From the NCBI GenBank assembly GCA_002928955.1, contig PERT01000026.1, positions 1 to 43,805 on the forward strand: a DNA stretch of 43,805 bases, in the 5' to 3' direction. The DNA is from Hyphomicrobium sp. GTDB lineage: Bacteria; Pseudomonadota; Alphaproteobacteria; Rhizobiales; Hyphomicrobiaceae. This document shows positions 31,570 to 42,712 of this stretch, piece after piece. The notes beneath the pieces are model-generated. The model ran no database searches, was not told where the DNA came from, and was given only the letters and a program-made list of their open reading frames with translations. Position numbers and translations under genes: made by a program. How positions within the stretch are numbered: the stretch's first letter is position 1; each line of letters begins with the position of its first letter.

Positions 31570-32787
31570 TCAAAAGTCGAGATCGAGGATCGCGACATGA
31601 GTTCCTGCCTCTGCTGCCGTCGCGCCCGATGTGCGCACGATGAGGCAGTCGGCGTCGGCCAGCGGCGACATCAGAGAGCTGTCCTGGGAGGCGGCCGGCC
31701 GAACGCACCAGCCTCCGTCAGCGGTGATCTCCCGACGAGCGCGCATGTAATGCTGGCGCGGTCCGTTGGCTTCGATGGCGACCGCCAGCGGCAGCATCGC
31801 TGCCTGTGCGACGTCGTCCGCCCGACCTGCCAGCCGCGCGACCAGCGGCATCAGGAATACCCGTCCGCAGATAAGCGACGACACCGGGTTGCCGGGCAGT
31901 CCGAGCACGCGCTGCACGCCTTCATTACCGCCTTTCCGCCCGAACATCATCGGCTTGCCCGGCCGCATTGCGATCTTCCAGAAATCGAGCAGCACGCCCG
32001 CGGACCTGAGTGCCGGCGCCACGAGGTCATGATCGCCGATGGATGCCCCGCCGATGGTCACCAGTATGTCGGCGTCGGCGCCGGCCCGGATCTTTGCAGC
32101 CAGGTCTTCCGGCCGGTCGGCTGCAATCCCGAGCAGTCGCGGCTCGCCGCCGGCCGCCGAGACCATCGCCGCCAGCCCGATTGGGTTCGACGAGACGATC
32201 TGATCCGGCCCCGGCGGTGTTCCAGGCGGCACCAGTTCGTCGCCTGTGGCCAGAATGGCGACCACCGGCTTCCTGTAGACCTCGAGGCGCGCATGGCCCA
32301 TGGCCGCTGCAAGCGTTAGTGCGCGCGCGTCCAGTCGACGGCCCCTGACGAGCAGGACGTCGCCATCCGCGAAATCGCCGCCTTTCGCGCGCACGTGACC
32401 CGCGTCGGTTGTACCGTCGGTCACCGTGATGCGGTCGCCGTCCCGCGTCACGTTCTCCTGGATGACAATGGCGTTGGCACCCGAGGGCAGCGGCGCACCA
32501 GTGAATATGCGCACAGCCTCGCCCGCGCCCACACGCCCGCCAAACCCACGGCCCGCCGCCGCTTCTCCGACAACGATGAGCGATACCGGCAGCCGCGCCA
32601 CATCGACGTCGCGCACTGCATACCCGTCCATCGCGGACGCATCGAATGGCGGCTGGGTCAGTTTGGCGGACAACTCCGATGCCAGCACACGGCCGGCAGC
32701 CACCAGGAGATCGACGGTCTCGGATGCACGGGGAGCCGCCCCCTCCAGGATGCGGGCCAGTGCTTCGTTGACTGGCAGCAGCGCCAT
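31570..32787 (-). CDS. moeA: Molybdopterin molybdenumtransferase MoeA
   Basis: Inserts molybdate into adenylated molybdopterin, the last common step of molybdenum cofactor synthesis. 405 residues. Visible are QPPFDASAMDGYAVRDVDVA, the segment FTGAPLPSGANAIVIQENV, ILATGDELVPPGTPPGPDQI, VTIGGASIGDHDLV, and MRPGKPMMFGRKG followed by GLPGNPVSSLICGRVFLMP. The start lies one base from the moaC stop, so the two are cotranscribed from upstream of moaC. Downstream, 180 bp away across the lexA promoter, is lexA on the same strand. Confidence 0.96.
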   Translation of the reverse strand: MALLPVNEALARILEGAAPRASETVDLLVAAGRVLASELSAKLTQPPFDASAMDGYAVRDVDVARLPVSLIVVGEAAAGRGFGGRVGAGEAVRIFTGAPLPSGANAIVIQENVTRDGDRITVTDGTTDAGHVRAKGGDFADGDVLLVRGRRLDARALTLAAAMGHARLEVYRKPVVAILATGDELVPPGTPPGPDQIVSSNPIGLAAMVSAAGGEPRLLGIAADRPEDLAAKIRAGADADILVTIGGASIGDHDLVAPALRSAGVLLDFWKIAMRPGKPMMFGRKGGNEGVQRVLGLPGNPVSSLICGRVFLMPLVARLAGRADDVAQAAMLPLAVAIEANGPRQHYMRARREITADGGWCVRPAASQDSSLMSPLADADCLIVRTSGATAAEAGTHVAILDLDF

Positions 32788-32788
32788 T

Positions 32789-33286
32789 TCAGCGCTCCTC
32801 GCGCGCGGTCGGGTCGGCGCGATAGATCCCGCTGCGCCCGCCGGTTTTCTCGATCAGCCTGATGCCGTCGAACCGCATCGCCTTGTCGGCGGCTTTCAGC
32901 ATATCGTAGATGGTCAGGCAGGTGACCGACACCGCAGTCAGTGCTTCCATCTCGACGCCGGTCTGCCCCGCCACCCGCACCGCCGCCGTAACGTGGATGC
33001 CGGGCGGATCGCGGCGCACGGTGAAATCGACGGTCACCTTCGTAATGGCCAGCGGGTGGCACAGCGGGATCAACTCGGATGTTTTTTTGGCCGCCATGAT
33101 GCCTGCGATGCGCGCGGTCGCCAGCACGTCGCCTTTCTTGGCCTCGCCTGCCTCGATCAGCGCCAGCGTCTCGGACCGCATGGCCACGAAACCTTCCGCG
33201 ATCGCCGTGCGGGGGGTGACGGACTTGTCGGAAACATCCACCATGTGCGCCTCGCCACGTTCGTTAAGGTGTGAGAGCTTTGTCAT
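32789..33286 (-). CDS. moaC: Cyclic pyranopterin monophosphate synthase MoaC
   Basis: Converts 3',8-cyclo-7,8-dihydro-GTP to cyclic pyranopterin monophosphate in molybdenum cofactor synthesis. 165 residues, standard length. Motifs are [79 protein letters not shown] and [20 protein letters not shown] with GGRSG. It is immediately followed by moeA. In many related genomes trpC sits directly upstream of moaC; here there is only a 47-codon open frame. Confidence 0.96.
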   Translation of the reverse strand: MTKLSHLNERGEAHMVDVSDKSVTPRTAIAEGFVAMRSETLALIEAGEAKKGDVLATARIAGIMAAKKTSELIPLCHPLAITKVTVDFTVRRDPPGIHVTAAVRVAGQTGVEMEALTAVSVTCLTIYDMLKAADKAMRFDGIRLIEKTGGRSGIYRADPTAREER

Positions 33287-33407
33287 CGGCAGGTGGCTCC
33301 GGATCAGATCGAGGAAGTTTGGTTTGGCGGTACCGCGGCGGGCTCACCACCCGAACCGCGCGAGGATCGTCAGCGTTCCGGTCAAGGAGGTCTTGGAGTT
33401 GTGACAT
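33264..33407 (-). CDS. Possible small protein overlapping the moaC start
   Basis: Open frame of 47 codons ([20 protein letters not shown], then a basic, Pro-rich tail ending in [13 protein letters not shown]). Its 3' end overlaps the start of moaC by 23 bp, which would allow translational coupling. GGGGCG lies just upstream of the ATG. I recognise no family. The composition could be coding, but the length gives little weight; it could be moaC leader sequence. Confidence 0.25.
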   Translation of the reverse strand: MSQLQDLLDRNADDPRAVRVVSPPRYRQTKLPRSDPEPPADDKALTP

Positions 33408-33646
33408 TTTCGCCCCGGCTGGAAAAGGGGGCACAGGCCATGCTGTCACAGTGCCCTTGCCACCGCGTTCAAGACGGCTAATTACAGGGTCCGGCCCTTG
33501 GACGGTCGGTTGGGGGGCACTGAACCGACGCCACCGACCAAATCAACGAACCGGACCCGGACTGCCAAATGTCGAAGCCGGCGCCGTATCGGCCCGCGAT
33601 CCCGACCATGCCGCTACCCTTCGCCATCCCCGCACGAGGACGTTCC
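33408..33646. other. Gap between the moaC side and the YqhA-family gene
   Basis: About 240 bp holding the divergent control regions. Contains the inverted repeat GTCGGTT...AACCGAC near 33505-33530. No clear promoter or gene; the plus-strand frame is open from 33569 but the preferred start is 33647. Confidence 0.35.
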
Positions 33647-34243
33647 ATGCTGCCGAAGTTTCCGACAGACGAAAAGGCCACCAAGGGACTACTGGTGAGT
33701 ATCATCTTCGGCTCGCGCTGGCTGCAGGTGCCGCTCTATCTCGGGCTCATCGTGGCGCAGGCGGTCTATGTGGTCCTTTTCCTGCGAGAGCTTTGGCATC
33801 TGCTCAGCCATTCCACCTCGTTCAGCGAGCTGCAGATCATGCTGATCGTGCTTGCGCTGATCGACGTCGTGATGATCTCCAATCTTCTGGTGATGGTCAT
33901 CGTCGGCGGCTACGAGACGTTCGTGTCGCGGTTGAAGCTTCAAGGTCACCCCGACCAGCCGGACTGGCTCGATCACGTCAATGCCAGCGTGCTCAAGATC
34001 AAGCTCGCCATGGCGATCATCGGCATCTCGTCCATTCACCTGTTGAAGACGTTCATCGAGGCGGGCAACCTCGGCATGCCGAACGCCAAGTACACCGAGG
34101 CGGGCGTCATGTGGCAGACCATCATCCACATCAGCTTTATCCTTTCGGCCATTGGTATCGCCTACGTCGACCAGCTGACGCAGTCCTCGGCTTTAAACCA
34201 TCGCCCGCGGCGAACCTCCGGGGCGTCCGGCTCGGAAGAGTGA
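33647..34243 (+). CDS. YqhA/UPF0114 family membrane protein
   Basis: Integral membrane protein of 198 residues resembling E. coli YqhA (UPF0114), function unknown. Seen in order: FGSRWLQVPLYLGLIVAQAV (first membrane segment), ALIDVVMISNLLVMVIVGGY (second), YETFVSRLKLQGHPDQPDWL, then LKIKLAMAIIGISSIHLLKT (third) and HISFILSAIGIAYVDQLTQS (fourth), with a short charged tail. The motifs GYE-FVS and SSIHLL are family marks. GAGGA six bases before ATG 33647 decides the start; the frame extends to 33569 without coding character. Confidence 0.88.
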   Translation: MLPKFPTDEKATKGLLVSIIFGSRWLQVPLYLGLIVAQAVYVVLFLRELWHLLSHSTSFSELQIMLIVLALIDVVMISNLLVMVIVGGYETFVSRLKLQGHPDQPDWLDHVNASVLKIKLAMAIIGISSIHLLKTFIEAGNLGMPNAKYTEAGVMWQTIIHISFILSAIGIAYVDQLTQSSALNHRPRRTSGASGSEE

Positions 34244-34713
34244 GGTGCTCCACAACTCGCCGCAGACGAGGCTGGCGTCGATTGCCGTTCTCAACATGGA
34301 CGATGCCGGTGACGTAACCCCGCCGCTGCTATGGCCATGACGATCTTTTTCGCGGCACGGCCGCCAGGGTGACGTAAACGCTCCTCGTGCACGGCATGCC
34401 GACCACCACCCAGGCCTGGTGCTGCCGACAGCCGCGTCGGACGATTGGTACCCGCTCGCGGCTGGTCCAGAAACCAAACGGCAGATGCAAAAGCTGCACG
34501 AGTGTTATGATCGCGACGTCCGCTTCTTTGTCGTAGCCATGATTTCAATCGGACGCCTCGATCTCGATCACACAAAAAACCAAATGCTTGTCCGGTGTCC
34601 TTCAGTTCACGCAGTTGGTTGGTGAGTGCTCGAATGAATGAAGCGAATTTCGCGATCAGGACCCTACGGCGTGGGCTTGATTGATCGCAAAATAGTGAAA
34701 GTCCCGACGAACC
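34244..34713. other. 470-bp gene-free region, probably degraded DNA
   Basis: Between the YqhA-family gene and the phosphonate pair. Neither strand has a frame of convincing composition. The repeat GGTGACGTAA occurs twice (about 34309 and 34365). The second half (about 34490-34710) is more AT-rich than its surroundings and may include the promoter of the FAD oxidoreductase. I see no recognisable gene remnant. Confidence 0.45.
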
Positions 34714-35865
34714 GTGTCCCCATCTCTCCGTCACTCACATTTTGATCTCGCGATCGTCGGCGCTGGCATCCTCGGGCTGTCCCACGCGCTCGCCGCAGCA
34801 CGCTTTGGCAAGAGCGTCGTCGTCATCGATCGTGATGCCACGGCCAACGGCGCATCGATCCGCAACTTCGGCTTTATCACCGTCACCGGCCAGCAGGCGG
34901 GCGAATGCTGGCAGCGCGCCATGCGGTCGCGCGACCGCTGGGTGGAGGTGGCTGCCTCGGCGGGCATTGCCATCGAGCATGAAGGGCTCATGGTCGCCGT
35001 CCGCCGGCCCGAATCCCGCGCCGTTCTCGAAGCCTTCGCGCAGACCGGCATGGGCCGCAGTTGCCAATTGCTTGCACCCGCCGAAGCCTGCGCCAAAGTC
35101 CCCTCCTTGCGCGCAGAGGGGCTGACCGCCGCCCTCTGGTCGCCCCACGAAGTCCGCGTCGAAAGCCGCTCGGCTATTCCGAAACTCGCGGCCTGGCTCG
35201 AAGCCGTCCATGGCGTCACCGTCCTCCGCTCGACGCTCGCCACGTCCATTGCCCCGCCCAGGATCGAGACCACGGCCGGGACGATATTCGCCGAATGTGC
35301 CGTGGTGTGCGCCGGGCACGAGTTCCAGACGCTTTTCCCCGAGCGAATCGCCGCCTATGGCCTCACCACCTGCAAGCTGCACATGATGCGTGTCGTGCCG
35401 CCCGCGAGCGCGCCGCGCCTCGGCACCGCGGTCATGTCGGATCTCGGACTTGTCCGCTATCTCGGCTACGCGGAGCTTCCCGAGGCGCAGGCGCTCAAGG
35501 CCCGGCTCGTCGCCGAACAGAAACCGGCGCTCGATCACGGCGTCCATCTGATCGTCGTGCGCTCGGCCGACGGCTCACTCGTCGTAGGCGACAGCCACCA
35601 CTACGGCGAGACGCTCGATCCGTTCGCGCCCGAGGCCGTCGACCGGATAATCCTCGACGAGCTCGACTCCGTGCTCCATCTTCCTGGCCGCGTCGTCTCC
35701 GAGCGCTGGGTCGGCACCTATGCCTCGGCGCCGGACCGTCTCATGTTGGTCGACCGGCCCAGCGACAGCGTCCGCGTCGTCATCGTCACCAGCGGCACCG
35801 GTGCCTCCACCGGCTTTGCGATCGGCGAAGATGTCATCGCCGAGCTTTATGGTGCCGTGCGCTGA
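34714..35865 (+). CDS. FAD-dependent oxidoreductase, phosphonate-associated (TIGR03364-like)
   Basis: Predicted soluble DAO-type flavoprotein of 383 residues. The N-terminal Rossmann FAD motif is DLAIVGAGILGLSHALAAAR, ending in the acidic residue of VVVIDRD. NGASIRNFGFITVTGQQAGE follows, typical of the family found beside phosphonate genes. Central CAGHEFQTLFP and the C-terminal FAD-binding VTSGTGASTGFAIGEDVIAE complete the fold. The gene lies 51 bp before phnX on the same strand. Known of the family: it is proposed, and in recent work on related enzymes reported, to oxidatively deaminate aminophosphonates. Inferred here: it may make phosphonoacetaldehyde for PhnX. GTG 34714 is used because the Rossmann motif begins 12 residues later. 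Confidence 0.82.
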   Translation: MSPSLRHSHFDLAIVGAGILGLSHALAAARFGKSVVVIDRDATANGASIRNFGFITVTGQQAGECWQRAMRSRDRWVEVAASAGIAIEHEGLMVAVRRPESRAVLEAFAQTGMGRSCQLLAPAEACAKVPSLRAEGLTAALWSPHEVRVESRSAIPKLAAWLEAVHGVTVLRSTLATSIAPPRIETTAGTIFAECAVVCAGHEFQTLFPERIAAYGLTTCKLHMMRVVPPASAPRLGTAVMSDLGLVRYLGYAELPEAQALKARLVAEQKPALDHGVHLIVVRSADGSLVVGDSHHYGETLDPFAPEAVDRIILDELDSVLHLPGRVVSERWVGTYASAPDRLMLVDRPSDSVRVVIVTSGTGASTGFAIGEDVIAELYGAVR

Positions 35866-35916
35866 TCCCAACTCATTTACCACCACCCAACCGTCCATTT
35901 TTCGAAGGAGCATCCC

Positions 35917-38069
<2,153 letters not shown>

Positions 38070-38193
38070 GGCCCGTCCTCATGCGCCTGGGTGACGGCCG
38101 CGCGCCTTGACGCGAAGTGGCGGTGGTGCAAAGGCTCGCGCCGGATCGGCGTTGCGGGTGCCGTGAACCAGTTTCCAATGCGGAGTACGACCC

Positions 38194-38547
38194 ATGAGCG
38201 AGACTATAGTGGACGAGGCTGCGCGCGAAATGCACTCGATCTGGCACGCCGAAGGCCGGATCGTCTTCGCGTTGAGCATCGCTGTCGCGTTGATCGGCCT
38301 GCTGCCGTGGTTGCTGGCGGCAGCTTTTGCACCAGCCCTTCTAGGTGCACCGGGTCCAAGTCAGTCGCCAATTGTCATTTTCGGAATTGCCGCCGTGCTT
38401 GCCTACCCGATCTGGCTTGTCTACTGGGCGCGGCGCACAATTGCCGAGCGGCGAACGGGCGACACCGGCAAGGTCGCCGCGGTCATCATGGCGGCTCCCG
38501 GGGCCATGCTGATTGCGGTGTTCTCCGGCATAAATTTCGGTCCGTGA
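38194..38547 (+). CDS. Small membrane protein of unknown function
   Basis: 117 residues with three predicted membrane segments: IVFALSIAVALIGLLPWLLA, SPIVIFGIAAVLAYPIWLVY and AAVIMAAPGAMLIAVFSGIN. A short amphipathic N-terminus (MSETIVDEAAREMHSIWHAE) precedes them and a basic loop WARRTIAERRTGD lies between the last two. I recognise no family. GGAG lies 9-10 nt before ATG 38194. The stop overlaps the thiL start by 4 bp (GTGA), so the two are translationally coupled. Confidence 0.8.
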   Translation: MSETIVDEAAREMHSIWHAEGRIVFALSIAVALIGLLPWLLAAAFAPALLGAPGPSQSPIVIFGIAAVLAYPIWLVYWARRTIAERRTGDTGKVAAVIMAAPGAMLIAVFSGINFGP

Positions 38548-39578
38548 CACACCCGCCCGGATCGCCTCCGACGTCATCGCCGATTACCGGCGAGGCTGCG
38601 ATCATCGACATACTGGCACCTTTGACCGCGCGATTTCCCGGCGCGTTCGCGTTGAAGGACGACTGCGCTGCTCTGGTCCCGACACCTGGATATGATCTGG
38701 TGCTCAAGACCGACGCCGTCGCGGAGGGCGTGCACTTTTTCGCCGACGATGCCGCGTCCGACATCGGTTGGAAGGCGCTGGCGGTCAACGTCTCCGATCT
38801 GGTGGCAAAAGGCGCGCGGCCGCGGGTCTATCTCATGGCACTGGCTTTTCCCGCTCCGCCGTCGCTGCATTGGCTCAGGGACTTTGCCCGAGGGCTGGAA
38901 CAGGCGCAGACCTGCTTCGGAATCACACTCGCCGGCGGCGACACCGATCGGCGACACGGGCCACTGTCCATCACGATCGCGGCCATCGGCGAGGTGCCCG
39001 CTGGTCGCATGGTGCGGCGGGCGGCAGCCGAGGCAGGCGATTTGCTCTATGTGTCCGGCACGCTCGGGGATGCCGCGCTCGGCCTTAAGCTCCGATCCGA
39101 CGGGAGCCAGGCCGCGCAGTGGGAACTGGCGCCCGATGATGCCTTGGCGTTGGTGCGGCGCTATCTCCGCCCCGAGCCGCGGCTCGCACTCGCTCCCGTG
39201 CTGCGTGATCATGCCCGTGCGGCGATGGATTTGTCGGATGGGCTGGTCAAGGATCTCGGTCGCATGATGCAAGCCAGCGGAACGGCGGCGGTGGTTCATG
39301 CCGCGAAAGTTCCATTGTCCAAGCCTGCCGCGGCGGCCCAGGCCCGCACACCTGCGTTGCTGATCGACGTTTTGACCGGGGGCGACGATTACGAGGTGCT
39401 GGCAGCGGTGGCGCCCGACCGCGCCAAGAGTTTCGAACAGGCTGCCGCGGCGGCGGGTATCGCAGTCGCCCGGATCGGCGAAACTACTCCCCGTCGCCCG
39501 GAAGCCGGTCGTGTCGTGGTGCAGGATCATGACGGACGACAGCTCGATCTTGTGAGAAGCGGCTGGGATCACTTCTAA
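38544..39578 (+). CDS. thiL: Thiamine-monophosphate kinase
   Basis: Phosphorylates thiamine monophosphate to thiamine diphosphate. 344 residues, PurM/ThiL fold. Motifs: FALKDDCAALVPTPGYDLVL with LKTDAVAEGVHF (Mg and nucleotide site), DIGWKALAVNVSDLVAKGAR, ITLAGGDTDRRHGPLSITI, ARAAMDLSDGLVKDLGRMMQ and the C-terminal LTGGDDYEVLAAV. GTG 38544 overlaps the stop of the small membrane protein; the frame is open further upstream but that stretch is occupied by the upstream gene and lacks coding character. Confidence 0.95.
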   Translation: MTHPPGSPPTSSPITGEAAIIDILAPLTARFPGAFALKDDCAALVPTPGYDLVLKTDAVAEGVHFFADDAASDIGWKALAVNVSDLVAKGARPRVYLMALAFPAPPSLHWLRDFARGLEQAQTCFGITLAGGDTDRRHGPLSITIAAIGEVPAGRMVRRAAAEAGDLLYVSGTLGDAALGLKLRSDGSQAAQWELAPDDALALVRRYLRPEPRLALAPVLRDHARAAMDLSDGLVKDLGRMMQASGTAAVVHAAKVPLSKPAAAAQARTPALLIDVLTGGDDYEVLAAVAPDRAKSFEQAAAAAGIAVARIGETTPRRPEAGRVVVQDHDGRQLDLVRSGWDHF

Positions 39579-39879
39579 GCCCTGCCTTTTTCCGAGGCCG
39601 GGATGCAGGCCACACCGCCTGAAAATCCAGTCTTTACGGTTGCAGCGCGCCGATCAGCTCCCTCGAAATGGTCGGCTGGGGGCTCCATATGGCTCAATTT
39701 CGCAACACTGTGATGCAGTTTCAATGCTGGTATGGGGGATTTGGGCTTGGTAACCGGTCTTTGTTTCGCCATCTGTTTCAAGCCTAAGCTAAGCGTTCGG
39801 AGCGCTTGCGTGACACTTGCGTGTTGGATGGGCTTGCCACGCCCCGACATCCCGCATCCCTGATCAGGACAACGGAACC
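39579..39879. other. Intergenic region upstream of the L,D-transpeptidase
   Basis: About 300 bp, somewhat more AT-rich than its neighbours around 39660-39790. It has a short direct repeat CTTGCGTG (about 39805 and 39816). It presumably carries the promoter of the next gene; no confident promoter elements or genes seen. Confidence 0.4.
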
Positions 39880-41271
39880 TTGAACGCTTCAAAAACTCCC
39901 AAAACATCAGCGTCGAAACGCCATGCAGTCGTGGCTGCGGTCTGGCTCCCGAAGCAAATGGGCCGCGGTTTGGCCTGGGTCCTTTTGCTCACAGCCGCGC
40001 TCGGTCAACCGGCGATGGCACAGGCTGCCGAAGCAAATTGGTGGGAGCAGATGCCGGTGTTCGGACCTTCCGGCCACGCCGACCGCAAACCAGACCGCAA
40101 GGATCGCAAGGTCGAAGCGCTCGACGATTTGCGCGTCGACGCCACGCCGTGGCGCAGCGATGCCATGCTGAGCGCGCTCGACAGTGCGATCGGTCAATAT
40201 CAGCAGATCGTCGCCAAGGGTGGCTGGAAGGCGATCCCGTCCAATCGCATGATCCGTCCTGGCGACGAAGACGAAAGGGTTCCCGCGCTGCGGCGGCGAC
40301 TGCGTGCCAGCGGCGATTTAACAGGGCGAGACAGCGGGTACGAGGGATCGACCTTCGACGATACGCTGGAACAGGCTGTGCGCCGCTTCCAGGGCCGCCA
40401 CGGCATCCGCGTGACTGGCCGCGTCGACCGTCCGACGTTTGCCGTGCTCAACGTGTCGGCAGAGGCGCGGCTCGCGCAGCTTCGGCTCAACTACTCGCGC
40501 CTCCAGGAACTGCTCAATACTCGCGTCGAAGACCGCTACGTTCTGGTCAACGTGCCGGCGTTCCAGCTTGAGGCCGTCGAGCGCTTCGAGGTGCAGCAGC
40601 GCCATCGCGTGATCGTTGGCCGGGATGCGCGCGAGACGCCGACGCTTAAGGCGACGATCAGGGCGTTGAACTTCTTTCCCTACTGGCGCGTACCCGACAG
40701 CGTCGCCAACCTCGACCTGATCCCAAAGCTCAGGAAGGAGCCTGAGTATCTCGCCAACGAAAAAATCCGGGTCGTCAGCGGAAACTTCAATGGTCCAGAA
40801 ATCGACGCTACCAACATCGACTGGAACACAGCCGACGGCAGCAAGATCAAATTCAAGCAGGATCCCGGTCCGCAGAACGCGCTCGGCCTCGTTCGCATCG
40901 ACATGCCGAACGAACATGGCGTCTATATGCATGATACGCCACTGAAGCCGCTGTTCGACCAGCGGAGCCGGGCATTCAGCGCCGGTTGCGTACGCGTCCA
41001 AGGAGTGTTTCAGCTCGCCGAGTGGATCTCCAGGCAAGAGCCGGGCTGGGATCAGAAGGGCAGGGTCGATGACGTCTTGGCCGGTGGACAGGCGGTCGAC
41101 TTGACGCTTTCGCGGCCACTGCCGGTCTATTTCACCTACATTACGGCCTGGGCCGAGCCGAACGGACGCATCGAGTTCCGGCCCGACATCTATGGTCGCG
41201 ACGGCACAGGTGACGGCGAAGGTCAACGCGATGCCGACGCCGCGCCACCGGCGCCCGGGCTCGCGCCCTGA
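39880..41271 (+). CDS. L,D-transpeptidase (YkuD) with peptidoglycan-binding domain
   Basis: Exported cell-wall enzyme forming 3-3 peptide cross-links or attaching proteins to peptidoglycan. 463 residues. The N-terminal export signal has a long basic n-region and the core GRGLAWVLLLTAALGQPAMA. A peptidoglycan-binding domain (about 125-190) has DERVPALRRRLRASGDL and LEQAVRRFQGRHGIRVTGRV. The YkuD domain (about 215-400) ends with the catalytic motif GVYMHDTPLKPLFD and SRAFSAGCVRVQG, giving H351 and nucleophile C370. TTG 39880 is preferred because AGGA lies about 10 nt upstream; ATG 39958 would give only the bare signal peptide. The C-terminal tail is Ala/Pro-rich. Confidence 0.9.
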   Translation: MNASKTPKTSASKRHAVVAAVWLPKQMGRGLAWVLLLTAALGQPAMAQAAEANWWEQMPVFGPSGHADRKPDRKDRKVEALDDLRVDATPWRSDAMLSALDSAIGQYQQIVAKGGWKAIPSNRMIRPGDEDERVPALRRRLRASGDLTGRDSGYEGSTFDDTLEQAVRRFQGRHGIRVTGRVDRPTFAVLNVSAEARLAQLRLNYSRLQELLNTRVEDRYVLVNVPAFQLEAVERFEVQQRHRVIVGRDARETPTLKATIRALNFFPYWRVPDSVANLDLIPKLRKEPEYLANEKIRVVSGNFNGPEIDATNIDWNTADGSKIKFKQDPGPQNALGLVRIDMPNEHGVYMHDTPLKPLFDQRSRAFSAGCVRVQGVFQLAEWISRQEPGWDQKGRVDDVLAGGQAVDLTLSRPLPVYFTYITAWAEPNGRIEFRPDIYGRDGTGDGEGQRDADAAPPAPGLAP

Positions 41272-41438
41272 TCACGCTCAACGCGAATTGGCCTGAGCCC
41301 CGCCGCGCCGGACCGGTCTGATCGAACGGTCCATTTACCCAAGCCCAGTCGTGCATGGCTTCGCCCGTGTTGCGGCCGTGGAACGCGCGTGGCATGCCAC
41401 CGTTTTTCGATCCTGTTTGGACCTTGGATCCGGCGCCG

Positions 41439-41453
41439 TTAACCTTTCGTTAA
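41439..41453. promoter_or_regulatory. CtrA-type box (TTAA-N7-TTAA)
   Basis: TTAACCTTTCGTTAACC at 41439-41455, an exact TTAA-N7-TTAA full site as bound by the alphaproteobacterial cell-cycle regulator CtrA. The first TTAACC, a 16-bp spacer and CATCTA (41461-41466) could form the promoter of the following exported-protein gene. CtrA itself is not in the window. Confidence 0.65.
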
Positions 41454-41469
41454 CCCTCACCATCTAGCC

Positions 41470-42468
41470 ATGCGGGCTGACCATAGCCGTTTTGCGCGTT
41501 CGGACCATATGTCGAGGAGAGCCGCGACCGTGCTGCAATTCGCCTTTGCCGCCCTGACCCTCTTCGCGTGTTTTGGCGCCGTGGCTGCCCCGGCCGAACC
41601 GTTTAAGATCGTCAGTGAGGATGTGAGTTCCGAGCGGCGGTTGGTCGCCGTCCGGCTTCCGGGCAGGATCGCCGATCCTGAACTTCGCCGTCTGGCGGAA
41701 GATATCCAGAAGCGCGCGCGGGCTTCCGCGCCGCGGACGGTCGTCAGGTTCCATCTTCCGGGCATGCCGCTCGATCAGACGCCCTGGGCGGTCGCCACAT
41801 TCCAACCGGAACTCAAGGTCGCAATCAGCGGCTTGAGACTTGAAGAAGAGCAACTTTTGAAAGCCGAGGTTCAGGCTGACCGCCGGCAGCTTATCGGCGC
41901 GTGGCTGACCTCTCCGCCAGCCATTCCTGGCCGCCTGTCGATTTTCCGCGACAAGTCGAAGACGTTCGCTGAATGGCGTTTGCGCAGTGGCTTGAAAACG
42001 GTCGAGGAGTTGTCCGAGAGCAGGATCGGTCGCGGGCGCCTCTACACGGTACACGGCGAAGGGGCGACGCATTTCCTGGTCACGGCCGCGGGCGAGTTGG
42101 AGCTGCGGGAAGGCGAGACGCCGATAGCCACTGGCGAGCCCATCGCGCTCGACCAAGCCGCGATCGCCGCAGCGCTATCTCCAGCTGGAAATACAACCGT
42201 GGCCCAGCCCTCCGGCTCTGGCAAGCCGGCCGTCGATACTGCTGGTGGCGCCGTTTCAGACAGCGGCGCGTTCGGGAACGGAACCGGCCGCGCGGGCGCG
42301 CGTTCAGCCGAGTCCTCAGCCTTGGCCACTGAACCTGTCACGGCAGCAATTCCCGCGACGGCGAAAAAGCGCGTTGTGCGGGCGGCCGCCGTGACCAAGG
42401 TTCAGTCCGCCCAGGACCGCGCCAGCAAGCGCGACGACCGCCCGATCATGAGGATCAGCGGCCATTGA
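41470..42468 (+). CDS. Exported protein of unknown function
   Basis: 332 residues. A signal peptide (RRAATVLQFAFAALTLFACF, then GAVAAPAEP) is followed by a domain of about 200 residues of mixed alpha/beta character: FKIVSEDVSSERRLVAVRLP, LRRLAEDIQKRARASAPRTV, VRFHLPGMPLDQTPWAVATF and FAEWRLRSGLKTVEELSESR. A low-complexity Ala/Gly/Ser tail follows (about 235-332) and ends in a basic stretch. I recognise no family. The CtrA-type box lies 17 bp upstream of ATG 41470; if the promoter guess is right, ATG 41509, which also starts a good signal peptide, may be the true start. It is probably periplasmic; any cell-cycle role is inference. Confidence 0.75.
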   Translation: MRADHSRFARSDHMSRRAATVLQFAFAALTLFACFGAVAAPAEPFKIVSEDVSSERRLVAVRLPGRIADPELRRLAEDIQKRARASAPRTVVRFHLPGMPLDQTPWAVATFQPELKVAISGLRLEEEQLLKAEVQADRRQLIGAWLTSPPAIPGRLSIFRDKSKTFAEWRLRSGLKTVEELSESRIGRGRLYTVHGEGATHFLVTAAGELELREGETPIATGEPIALDQAAIAAALSPAGNTTVAQPSGSGKPAVDTAGGAVSDSGAFGNGTGRAGARSAESSALATEPVTAAIPATAKKRVVRAAAVTKVQSAQDRASKRDDRPIMRISGH

Positions 42469-42712
42469 GGCCGACAGGCCATCATCGCACAACTCACAAC
42501 GCGCAGCGCCTCGCCGTCGACGATAGTGACGCCGGGCGGACAGTCGCGGGCGGCGGTGGTCAGGGCGAGCAGGATGGCGGCATCGGCGGCGATGTGCCGC
42601 GATTCGTGGCACGTTCTGTGGCACAAATCGTGCGCGGAACCGGCCCGCACGGCCAGTATCGGAAAATGTGCTGTGTTTCCAATTTTTTGCGTTGTCTTCT
42701 GGTGATCAGAGG

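Noticed and set aside
34419-34625. 68-codon open frame in the gap before the phosphonate pair
   Set aside because: No recognisable motif, no ribosome site and no conserved neighbour; too short to support.
39575-39907. 110-codon minus-strand frame between thiL and the L,D-transpeptidase
   Set aside because: No recognised family, no ribosome site, and it overlaps the likely promoter and start of the transpeptidase gene.
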